Source: an uncultured Hyphomicrobiales bacterium
GTDB lineage: Bacteria > Pseudomonadota > Alphaproteobacteria > Rhizobiales > Aestuariivirgaceae
Assembly: GCA_903930095.1 (NCBI GenBank)
Contig: CAIYXE010000240.1
Coordinates: forward strand, 1 to 18,416
DNA length: 18,416 bases
Direction of reading: 5' to 3'
The notes below the pieces were generated by a model that searched no databases, was not told the DNA's origin, and saw only the letters and a program-made list of their open reading frames with translations. Shown here piece after piece: positions 1 to 6,424 of this stretch. Both the position numbers and the translations under genes were made by a program. Position 1 is the first letter of the stretch. Each line of letters begins with the position of its first letter.

Positions 1-506
1 TCCGCCACGTTGGCGGCAATCGCCGCATAGAGAGCGGGCACCATCTCGCAGACGAGCAGCGTTTCGCCTGGCATCACCATGGAGGCCTGTCGGTTGCGGT
101 TGATGATGACCGCATGCTGGTCCGCGATGTTCTCGATCACGTCGGTGAAGAGAATGCGCGGGGCGAGCTGGTCGCCCTCGGTCAGCCCCATGCCCTTCAG
201 CACGGCACGGCCGGCGGCCAAGAGCTTGTCCTTGTCGCTGCCGTGGATTTCCAGAATGCCGAACTGCCGCTCGACGAAGAGGATGCCGGGCTCGAGGTCC
301 GGGTCCGCCTTCAAGGCCAGGTCCATCACGCGCTCGATCATCAGGCCGGGGGCGACCTCGATGATCAGGGCGTGCTGGCCCGCATAGGGCGGATAGCCCC
401 GGGCGCGCGTCGGCGTTCCCATATAGGCGGCGAATTGCGGCTCGAGACCCTCGATCGTCAGAAAGACCCGGAGTTCACCCTTCGCCGCCGCGCGTGCGGC
501 GGACAT
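1..506 (-). CDS. BMC-T shell protein (tandem BMC domains), partial at left edge
   Basis: The reading frame opens at an ATG at 506 and runs without a stop off the left edge, giving about 168 residues. I translated it by hand; the gene is cut at its C-terminal part. The middle reads IIEVAPGL, then GILFVERQFGILEIHG, then INRNRQASMVMPGETLLVCE. These blocks match, in order, the BMC-T encoded at 1474-2073, so this is a second paralogous tandem-domain trimer. Such proteins form pseudohexagonal tiles of the microcompartment shell, often with a larger or gated pore. Its N-terminal extension (MSAARAAAKGELRVFL) differs from that of the paralog. It follows the BMC-H gene by 14 nt, so it is co-transcribed, with only a modest GGGA upstream as ribosome site. 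The missing part is the end of the second BMC domain. Family assignment is secure; specific pore behaviour is unknown. Confidence 0.9.
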   Translation of the reverse strand, partial: MSAARAAAKGELRVFLTIEGLEPQFAAYMGTPTRARGYPPYAGQHALIIEVAPGLMIERVMDLALKADPDLEPGILFVERQFGILEIHGSDKDKLLAAGRAVLKGMGLTEGDQLAPRILFTDVIENIADQHAVIINRNRQASMVMPGETLLVCEMVPALYAAIAANVA

Positions 507-520
507 GGCTCGTGTCCCGC

Positions 521-802
521 TTACTTGGACGAAGCGGAGGCGAAGTGCTTGGAGACATCCGCATGCGGACGCGGGATCACATGGACGGAGACCAACGTGC
601 CGATCTGGCCCGCCACTTCCGCACCGGCTTCGGTGGCGGCCTTCACGGCGCCCACGTCGCCATTGATGATCACGGCAACCAGGCCGTCACCCACCTGTTC
701 GCGGCCAACGATCGTCACGTTGGCGGCCTTGACCATGGCGTCGGCCGCCGCCATGGCGGCGACATAACCCTTGGTCTCGATCATTCCGATTGCATTGCTC
801 AT
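521..802 (-). CDS. BMC-H hexameric shell protein (PduA/EutM-like)
   Basis: This 93-residue protein is a canonical single BMC domain: [21 protein letters not shown], then [23 protein letters not shown], then [11 protein letters not shown], with a short polar tail. Such hexamers make up the facets of the shell, and their central pores pass substrates. The start at 802 was chosen over an upstream in-frame ATG at 859 because an excellent GGAGGAT ribosome site sits 4-5 nt before it, the strongest in this operon, which fits a major shell component. It lies 25 nt downstream of the BMC-P gene. The pore-loop triplet that is G-S-G in PduA and EutM is G-D-G here (Asp39), which would ring the pore with acidic side chains. 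The length and fold are otherwise ordinary. The family is certain; the substrate passing the pore is inferred. Confidence 0.97.
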   Translation of the reverse strand: MSNAIGMIETKGYVAAMAAADAMVKAANVTIVGREQVGDGLVAVIINGDVGAVKAATEAGAEVAGQIGTLVSVHVIPRPHADVSKHFASASSK

Positions 803-827
803 GGCATCCTCCGTTGAGCGTTTGGAT

Positions 828-1079
828 TTACTTGGTTGCCGCGTCATCGATCGATCCAATGATCAGTGCGTCGATGGGCGGTGACTTTCCGGGAAACCAG
901 CCAGCGGCAACGGAGCCGGTGGCGATGATGACTTTCTCGCCTTCGCCGCAGCCCAACGGGTCAAAGGCCAGGAGGCGCGAATTGGTTTCGTCCACGAGAA
1001 CCTCGAGGATCGACCCTGCAGGGACTTCCGAAAGCTTCTTGGTGGACCAGATGCGGCCCGTGACGGTTGCCTTCAGCAT
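828..1079 (-). CDS. BMC-P pentameric vertex protein (EutN/CcmL family)
   Basis: The protein has 83 residues, the usual size of EutN/CcmL proteins (about 80-100). It starts [15 protein letters not shown] and carries the family core [21 protein letters not shown] followed by a short C-terminal segment ending [15 protein letters not shown]. Pentamers of this family cap the twelve vertices of the polyhedral shell and close it. The ATG at 1079 directly follows the TAG of the upstream 130-aa gene (zero spacing), so translation is probably coupled. One vertex gene together with one BMC-H and two BMC-T genes is a complete minimal shell set. Nothing in the sequence looks degenerate. Confidence 0.95.
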   Translation of the reverse strand: MLKATVTGRIWSTKKLSEVPAGSILEVLVDETNSRLLAFDPLGCGEGEKVIIATGSVAAGWFPGKSPPIDALIIGSIDDAATK

Positions 1080-1472
1080 CTAGGGTCTCCTTTCGATGGT
1101 GAGGCCCAGCTTGCGCGCCTTGTCGCGGGCCAGCGGGGTAAGCACGGCGCCGGGAGCGAGCACGAGTGTGCCTGCATCCTTGAGGTGATCGATCTTCTGT
1201 TCGGTGACGACGCCAGTCAATGCGGGTGCAGAGATTGCAATGGCGGGGGCAGGGACGGCACCCAGCGTGAAGCGCAGCTTGCCGGCGCGCAGCTTCTCCA
1301 GCGTTTCTGGCTCGGTGACGCGGGCGATGAAACCTGCAAGGTCATGGTCATTGGCGATGCGCACGGACTCGACTGCGCTGCCGCTGGTGACGTTGCGTTG
1401 CGCCATCACCTCGCGCAGCACGTCACGCACCATGTGGCGGAGTTCGTTGCTCATTTCAGGCTTCAGTGTCAT
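1080..1472 (-). CDS. Conserved BMC-operon protein of unknown function with N-terminal amphipathic helix
   Basis: This 130-residue protein is not a shell protein, and I cannot assign it an enzyme family. Two things stand out. Residues 7-24 (MSNELRHMVRDVLREVMA) form a likely amphipathic helix resembling a microcompartment encapsulation peptide. It is also similar to the C-terminal tail of the aldehyde dehydrogenase of the same operon. The C-terminus reads VLTPLARDKARKLGLTIERR, a TPLARD-type motif that, from memory, also occurs in other BMC accessory proteins such as PduM-like ones. The centre is rich in Ala/Pro/Leu. The start at 1472 is preferred because GGAG lies 8 nt upstream; it begins 1 nt after the BMC-T stop. 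It sits between two shell genes, which suggests a structural or cargo-linking role. That role is inference. Confidence 0.8.
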   Translation of the reverse strand: MTLKPEMSNELRHMVRDVLREVMAQRNVTSGSAVESVRIANDHDLAGFIARVTEPETLEKLRAGKLRFTLGAVPAPAIAISAPALTGVVTEQKIDHLKDAGTLVLAPGAVLTPLARDKARKLGLTIERRP

Positions 1473-1473
1473 G

Positions 1474-2073
1474 TCACAGCTCCAGCGCCTGTTCGGCGGC
1501 GGATGCCGCGGCGCGCACTTCGGATTCGGTGCCGGAGAGGTAGAGGCGTCCCGTGGCCCCGATCATCCGGTAGTCGACGATCTTGATGGTGGCTGCCTTC
1601 TCCGCCGCATTGGCGGCGAGGATGGCATAGGCCGCGGGCTCGGTTTCGAGCACGAAGAGTGTTTCGCCCGCCAGCACCATGGAGCCGCCCTTGTTGCGGT
1701 TGATGAGAAAGGCATGGCCGGGGTCGATGCGCGTCACGATCTTGGAGGCGAGGATCTTCGGCTTCATCGCTTTGTCCGCCGTGATGCCCATGGCGGCAAT
1801 CACGGCTTCAGCGGACGCCTTGACGGCAGCCACGTCACGCGAATGGATTTCCAGATAGCCGAACTGCCGCTCGACTACGAGGATGCCACCCTGCACCTCC
1901 GCCGTCTTGAGCGCCACGTCGGTCAATGCCTCGATGTCGAGGCCGGGGGCGACCTCGATGATCTGTGCCGCCATGTTGGTGCGGGGCAGCGACCCCCTGA
2001 TCCAGGTGCCGAGATAGCACATGGTCTGCGGCTGCAGCTGGTCGATGAAGATGTATGAGCGGAGCGTTGCCAT
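1474..2073 (-). CDS. BMC-T shell protein (tandem BMC domains)
   Basis: This 199-residue protein has two BMC domains in tandem. The first covers about residues 36-100 (AAQIIEVAPGLDIEALTDVA, then GGILVVERQFGYLEIHS). The second covers about 105-199 (HAFLINRNKGGSMVLAGETL, ending MIGATGRLYLSGTESEV). The final MIGA-GRLYLSG block is typical of circularly permuted BMC-T proteins. Trimers of such proteins form pseudohexameric tiles in the shell. An upstream in-frame ATG at 2190 lies inside the aldehyde dehydrogenase gene and its translation is unlike any BMC protein, so the ATG at 2073 is used; it is 7 nt past the dehydrogenase stop. Its ribosome site is weak, suggesting translational coupling. It is paralogous to the partial BMC-T at the left edge. 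Confidence 0.93.
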   Translation of the reverse strand: MATLRSYIFIDQLQPQTMCYLGTWIRGSLPRTNMAAQIIEVAPGLDIEALTDVALKTAEVQGGILVVERQFGYLEIHSRDVAAVKASAEAVIAAMGITADKAMKPKILASKIVTRIDPGHAFLINRNKGGSMVLAGETLFVLETEPAAYAILAANAAEKAATIKIVDYRMIGATGRLYLSGTESEVRAAASAAEQALEL

Positions 2074-2080
2074 TGTCAGG

Positions 2081-3592
2081 TCAAGCGGCCAGAACCGCTT
2101 TGAGCTCCTCGAGGATGATGCGGCGCAGTTCCTTCCGCAGTTCGCTGTCGCTCGAATTGTCGACGGCGAGCGAGACGGGCGATGAGTCACGCTTCGGCAT
2201 GTTCAGCGGATCGAGCCCAGTGAAATTGCCGAAGCTTTCGGATGCATCCTTGTTGTAGGCAATGCGCGCATAGTGCAGCAGGTGATGCGGAGTGAGATTG
2301 TCACCGATCGACGAGCCGCCGACGAAGCCTGTGCCGATGGTCATCGACGGGCCGAGGTTGGTCTCATAACCAGACGCCCCCAGCGAGCAGCCGGTGTTGA
2401 CCACCACGCGGAGTGCAGGGACAGCGGCGGCATAGGCCATGATGTTGGCCTCGTTCTTCGAATGAATGGCAGCGGAGTGGCCCTTGCCGGACTTCCGCAT
2501 CATGGATCGGGCGGCGGAAATGGCCTGGTCGATGGTCTGCACCCTGGCGAAGGCCAGCACGGGGCAGAGCTTCTCGCGCACAAGCTTTTCCTCCGGCTGG
2601 ACGAGGTTCACCGGCGTCACGAGGATCTTCGCACCGCCGGCATTGAAGCCGGCCTCGCGCGCGATGACGCTCGCATCCTTGCCGATCATGCCGATGTTGA
2701 AGCCATGCTCGGTGAACAGAAGCTTGCGCAGCTTGTCTGTTTCCTCGGGCGTGCAGATATGCGATTTCTCCGCCTTCAGGGCATCGAGAAGCCGGTCGGC
2801 GATAGTTGTGAAGGCCAGCACTGTTGATTCATTGGTGCAGAGGATCGAGTTGTCGAAGCTCTTGGACGCAACGATGCGCTTTGCTGCAAGCTTGAGATCG
2901 GCAGTTTCGTCCACCAGCACCGGCGCATTGCCGGGGCCCACGCCGAAGGCCGGGTTTCCGGAGCGGTAGGCAGCCTTGACGACCGATGGCCCGCCCGTCG
3001 CGATGATGAGGTCCACCCTCTCATCCGCCATCAACTTCTCGAGCAGGGGGATATTGGGCTCTTCGATCACCTGGATCGCGCCATCGGGTGCGCCGGCGGC
3101 CCGTGCGGCTTCGGCCAGCACGCGCGCGGCATCGCTGCAGCAGGCCTTGGCTTGCGGGTGAGGGGAGAGGATCACGGCATTGCGCGTCATCAGCGCCAGC
3201 AGCGTCTTGAAGAAGACGGTGGAAACCGGGTTGGTGACGGGGATCAGCGCGAAGATGACGCCCGCGGGGCGGGGGAGTTCGACAATCTTCTTCACGGGGT
3301 CGATGCGCGGGCTGATGAAGTCTTCATTGCCATAGAGCTCGACCAAGCCCTTGGTGCTTGCCTCGTTCTTGATGCGCTTGTGTTCCACGACGCCCATGCC
3401 CGTCTCGCGCACGGCCCATTCGGCGTAGGCTTGAGCCTTGGCATGACCGGCGGCCGCCACCGCATCGACAATGCGGCGCGTTGTGGCACGGTCCAGCTTC
3501 TGCATCTTGGCGGCGGCCCAGCTGGCGCGGTCCAGCATAAGCTTGGCGCGTTCGAACTGGACGTCGGGAACTTTGATCAGCGGTTCGGTCAT
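2081..3592 (-). CDS. CoA-acylating aldehyde dehydrogenase with C-terminal encapsulation-peptide-like tail
   Basis: The 503-residue protein belongs to the acylating branch of the aldehyde dehydrogenase superfamily (EutE/PduP/AdhE N-domain/SauS relatives), which makes acyl-CoA and NADH from aldehyde, CoA and NAD. Visible elements are the IPVTNPVSTVFFKTLLAL segment near 117-134, the IIATGGPSVVKAA nucleotide-binding region near 196-208, and the catalytic Cys252 in SFDNSILCTNES. After the catalytic domain there is a Ser/Pro-rich linker (about 463-482), and then residues 483-503 form an amphipathic helix beginning SELRKELRRIILEEL. That architecture is the hallmark of enzymes packaged in a microcompartment. 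The start at 3592 is 1 nt after the aminotransferase stop; the upstream alternative at 3673 lies inside that gene. It is probably the signature lumen enzyme. Confidence 0.93.
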   Translation of the reverse strand: MTEPLIKVPDVQFERAKLMLDRASWAAAKMQKLDRATTRRIVDAVAAAGHAKAQAYAEWAVRETGMGVVEHKRIKNEASTKGLVELYGNEDFISPRIDPVKKIVELPRPAGVIFALIPVTNPVSTVFFKTLLALMTRNAVILSPHPQAKACCSDAARVLAEAARAAGAPDGAIQVIEEPNIPLLEKLMADERVDLIIATGGPSVVKAAYRSGNPAFGVGPGNAPVLVDETADLKLAAKRIVASKSFDNSILCTNESTVLAFTTIADRLLDALKAEKSHICTPEETDKLRKLLFTEHGFNIGMIGKDASVIAREAGFNAGGAKILVTPVNLVQPEEKLVREKLCPVLAFARVQTIDQAISAARSMMRKSGKGHSAAIHSKNEANIMAYAAAVPALRVVVNTGCSLGASGYETNLGPSMTIGTGFVGGSSIGDNLTPHHLLHYARIAYNKDASESFGNFTGLDPLNMPKRDSSPVSLAVDNSSDSELRKELRRIILEELKAVLAA

Positions 3593-3593
3593 G

Positions 3594-4877
3594 TCATGCA
3601 GCCTTTTTCGCCTGATGCAGCAGCTCGCGCGCACGCGGCATGGCGGCATCGAAACGGTCCATGATGTCTTCACAGGTTTCGCGCGTCAGCAGCACGCCGG
3701 GCTTCCATTGCAGCACCCGCTTGTCGAGGGAGGAGAAGATCGCCCACACGCCATGCTCATAAAGCGCGCGCGAGACGTACATGGCGCCTTCCGGATGGTT
3801 CGAGAATTCCAGCCCCAGGATCAGGCCTTTCTGGCGCACGCCGGTGAAGATGTCGCCATGGCGGGAGATCATCTCCTGCATGCTTTCCGCCATGTAGTCC
3901 GTCACCGTCTGTACATTGGCGATGAGTTCTGGCCTGAGCAGCATCTCGATCACCTTGTGTGCGACACAGCAGCCGAGTTCAGCGCCACCTGATGTGGAAA
4001 TGTGGGCGGCGCCATCCTCATTGAGCCAGCCGCCGGCCTTTTCGTTCACCAGTGCGGCGCTAATTGGATAAAGCCCGCCGGAGAGGCCCTTGGCCGTCAC
4101 CATGATGTCTGGCTGCACGCCATAGGCCTGCCAGCCCCACATCTTGCCGGTGCGCATCAGGCCCGTCTGCACTTCATCCGCGATGTACATCGCGCCATAT
4201 TTCTCGCACAGCGCCTTGCAGGCGTTGAGGTAGCCCTCCTTCGGCATGGGGAATCCGTAGGTGGCTGGGATCGTCTCGATGATGAGGGCGGCGATATCAT
4301 TGCCCTTCAATGCCTGCTCCATCGCCGCAATGTCGTTGAACGGCACCTGGACGAAGGTGTCGGGCTGGTCGGAGAGGAAGATCTTGGTAAAGCGGTCATC
4401 GCCCGTTGCAACCGAGAGCCCCGAATGGCCGTGGTAGCCCTTGATGATCGACACGACCTTGCGCCGCTTGGTAGCATAGCGCGCCGACTTGATTGCGATG
4501 TCGATCGCCTCCGCCCCGCCCGGCGCGAAGACGGCGTACTTCATGCCCGGCGAAATGCTGATCAGCTGCTCGGCCAAGGCCGAGCGGGCCACCGAGGGGA
4601 ACCAGTGGTTGCCCATGTCGAAATAGTCGAGCGCACCTTTCAGCGTCTCCACCAGTTCCGGATGGCGGTGGCCGAAATTGTAGGTCCCGCCATTGAGATG
4701 CAGGTCGATCAGCCGGCGGCCTGACATGTCGTAGAGGAAATAACCCTCGCGGCGGTCGATAACGAGATCAATGCCGGCTTTCTGCCAGAACTTGGTCTTG
4801 TCTGGATTCCAGAAGCGGATGGCCTTGTCGAACAGGTCCTGCTTCGACTCGAACTGGAAGAGGCCATAATCGTACAT
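3594..4877 (-). CDS. Class III PLP-dependent aminotransferase / putative amino-alcohol-phosphate phospholyase
   Basis: The 427-residue protein is a fold-type I, class III PLP enzyme. Visible motifs are APGGAEAIDIAIKSAR (about 118-133, cofactor phosphate region), GYHGHSG (147-153), the cofactor-nitrogen Asp234 in ADEVQTGLMRTG, and the Schiff-base Lys263 in TAKGLSGG. The family includes transaminases and also phospholyases acting on ethanolamine phosphate or 1-amino-2-propanol phosphate; sequence alone does not separate them. Nearby kinases and an aldehyde-consuming dehydrogenase favour a phospholyase giving aldehyde, ammonia and phosphate (inference). The start at 4877 is fixed by AAGGAG 7 nt upstream; extension to 5072 would run through the promoter region. 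It is the first gene of the BMC operon. No encapsulation helix is obvious. Confidence 0.92.
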   Translation of the reverse strand: MYDYGLFQFESKQDLFDKAIRFWNPDKTKFWQKAGIDLVIDRREGYFLYDMSGRRLIDLHLNGGTYNFGHRHPELVETLKGALDYFDMGNHWFPSVARSALAEQLISISPGMKYAVFAPGGAEAIDIAIKSARYATKRRKVVSIIKGYHGHSGLSVATGDDRFTKIFLSDQPDTFVQVPFNDIAAMEQALKGNDIAALIIETIPATYGFPMPKEGYLNACKALCEKYGAMYIADEVQTGLMRTGKMWGWQAYGVQPDIMVTAKGLSGGLYPISAALVNEKAGGWLNEDGAAHISTSGGAELGCCVAHKVIEMLLRPELIANVQTVTDYMAESMQEMISRHGDIFTGVRQKGLILGLEFSNHPEGAMYVSRALYEHGVWAIFSSLDKRVLQWKPGVLLTRETCEDIMDRFDAAMPRARELLHQAKKAA

Positions 4878-4922
4878 GTCTGCTCCTTCGGGCGGGAATT
4901 GACCGACTTGCAATATTTTTAG

Positions 4923-4951
4923 ATGGAAGCACAGCATAATATTGTTGTCAA
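4923..4951 (-). promoter_or_regulatory. Candidate sigma70-type promoter of the BMC operon
   Basis: On the minus strand a consensus TTGACA -35 box (4951 to 4946) is followed after 17 bases by TTCCAT (4928 to 4923), a weak -10 box. Initiation would fall near 4916, about 40 nt before the aminotransferase ATG. The -35 match is perfect and the spacing ideal, but the -10 match is poor, so activation or a different -10 in the adjacent AT-rich stretch is possible. Confidence 0.5.
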
Positions 4952-4971
4952 GTGGGCTGTCTTTGCCCACT
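4951..4971. promoter_or_regulatory. Inverted repeat, candidate operator in the divergent BMC/deoR-type intergenic region
   Basis: A perfect 7-bp inverted repeat, AGTGGGC (4951-4957) and GCCCACT (4965-4971), is separated by 7 bases. It lies immediately upstream of, and touches, the TTGACA box of the minus-strand promoter, in the 169-bp gap between the BMC operon and the divergent DeoR-family gene. Position and symmetry fit an operator for that regulator. Binding is not shown by sequence alone. Confidence 0.45.
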
Positions 4972-5046
4972 CTAGTGTGGTTTTGTGGCGGTCCGGGCAG
5001 TGTTGCGCCCGGGCCCCGCCATGGCAGAATGGAAGGCATGAAGCGC

Positions 5047-5814
5047 ATGGAGGTGAAGCTGACCAAGTCCAACCGTCAGGCGAGGATCGTCGCCGAACTC
5101 CGCACCGCGCCGACGCTGAGGGTGAACGAACTCGCCGCGCTGCTTGGCGTCTCCACGGAGACCGTGCGCCGCGACCTTGCGGAACTCGACGAGCGCGGCC
5201 TGATCAACCGCACCTATGGCGGGGCCACGCGGCCCGTCAGCTTCGAGCCGGCGCTTGCCGAACGCGAGAAGCTGATGGTCGCCGAGCGCGAGCGGATCGC
5301 CGCGGCGGCGGTGAGGCTGGTCGAGCCCAACGACATCCTGATGATCGGTGGCGGCGCGACGACGACGATTTTCGCGCGCCGCCTCGCTGCTGAGCGCGAT
5401 CACCTCACCGTCATCACCCATGCATTCCCGGTCGCGGTGGCGCTTGCCAGCAACCCGTTCCACAAGGTGCTGATGCTGCCCGGCCAGTATGACAGCCGTG
5501 AAGGACTGATCCACGGCCCTGACACGATTGAGGCACTGCAGCGCTACCGCGCGGGCAAGGCCTTCCTGGGCGCCAGCGGCCTGACGGGAGAGGGACCCAG
5601 CGACGCAGGCGTGGGCCCCGGACTGATCTATGGCGCGATGATGAAGCGCTCTTCCGAAACGGTAGTGCTGGCGGATCACACCAAGTTCGACCGGCCATCG
5701 CTCTCGGTCTACGGTCCGTGGTCGCCCCAGGTGCTGCTGGTCTGTGACGAGGCACCTTCGGGCGAATTGCGCACCGCTCTTGAGAACTCCGGAGCACGCA
5801 CGCTTCTGTGTTAG
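5047..5814 (+). CDS. DeoR-family transcriptional regulator
   Basis: The 255-residue protein has an N-terminal winged helix-turn-helix (LRVNELAALLGVSTETVRRD, then ELDERGLINRTYGGA) and a DeoR C-terminal sensor domain. The sensor shows the nucleophile-like loop LMIGGGATTTIFARRL, the segment KAFLGASGLTGEGPSDAG, and the family ending VVLADHTKFDRPS. DeoR-type sensors usually bind phosphorylated sugars or related isomerase-like ligands. A phosphorylated amino alcohol made by the kinases encoded at 9029-10908 would be a logical inducer (inference). It is divergent from the BMC operon, and a palindrome lies between them, so it is the best candidate for its local regulator. The start is uncertain: in-frame ATGs occur at 5029, 5038 and 5047. 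GGAAGG at 5031-5036 best serves 5047. Confidence 0.9.
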   Translation: MEVKLTKSNRQARIVAELRTAPTLRVNELAALLGVSTETVRRDLAELDERGLINRTYGGATRPVSFEPALAEREKLMVAERERIAAAAVRLVEPNDILMIGGGATTTIFARRLAAERDHLTVITHAFPVAVALASNPFHKVLMLPGQYDSREGLIHGPDTIEALQRYRAGKAFLGASGLTGEGPSDAGVGPGLIYGAMMKRSSETVVLADHTKFDRPSLSVYGPWSPQVLLVCDEAPSGELRTALENSGARTLLC

Positions 5815-6424
5815 AAGAGCCCTCCTTCCTTCCAGGCTTCCTTATTCTTGGATTATCGCTGGGTAAACGACGATTGCGACAGTCTTGCCGACTCTTGCGC
5901 AGCCTGTAGGGCTAATACACGACCAGCTGACAGCCTCCTGCTATGTTCTGGACATATTTCAGGCCATCGGCCTCGACTTCAAATTTTCCTCGGTTGACGA
6001 CGACGGCTGTTGCGCCCACGCGGGTCAGAGGTTCTTCGCCGGTGCCTGCCCCGGGCTGATATCGCTCGACGAAGACCTGGAGCTCTCTGTTGCGGCGATC
6101 GCTGTTAAGAACTGCCCGCGGCTTCGTTGATCACCCGGAGCCGGGCGCCAGTCGCAAGTTGACTTGCATGCCCGTGCGGGAGCGGAGTGACACCATTCCT
6201 CTTTGTCACCTTTGGGGTTGCATTCAACCGTGCGGTCCGGGAAGGGCGTTTTCTTCAGCTGCCTTGCAGCATATCAAGTTCTTCGGAGCCCCGCTTTCGG
6301 CCAAAAACGTGCCACGAAATGTGAAACCACCGAGGAATTGCCAGAGGACTGCGTGCCGCCGCACATCGCAGAGCAGCAGCATGGACGGCCGCGACCCCAT
6401 CAGGTCATTTATAAGTAACGCTGT
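5815..6424. other. 610-bp region without an intact gene
   Basis: Between the DeoR-family gene and the AraC-family gene I see no intact coding region. Short open frames on the plus strand (for example 5885-6130 and 6090-6428) have no recognisable domain and no convincing ribosome site. The minus strand holds a decayed cupin-domain fragment described separately. I see no clear hairpin-plus-T-run terminator after either flanking gene. Confidence 0.6.
5912..6178 (-). pseudogene. Remnant of a cupin-domain protein (XRE/cupin-regulator type)
   Basis: On the minus strand a frame without a start codon is open from 6130 down to a TAG at 5912. It translates as NRELQVFVERYQPGAG, then TGEEPLTRVGATAVVVNRG, then KFEVEADGLKYV. 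This closely follows the cupin_2 pattern of HTH-XRE/cupin regulators, in which metal-binding His/Glu residues normally follow EPLTH. Here His is replaced by Arg and the following G-x-E-x-x-Y block is altered. A TGA at 6131-6133 interrupts the frame just upstream of this block, while residues before it (MQVNLRLAPGSG) may also belong. No helix-turn-helix part is recognisable nearby. I interpret it as a decayed regulator gene; it could instead be a distant homolog fragment or chance similarity. Confidence 0.4.

Noticed and set aside
114..767. 217-aa plus-strand frame at the left edge
   Set aside because: The minus strand here encodes two obvious BMC shell proteins; the plus frame is their antisense shadow.
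5885..6130. 81-aa plus-strand frame in the intergenic region
   Set aside because: There is no domain and no ribosome site, and the opposite strand shows cupin-like similarity that better explains the conservation.
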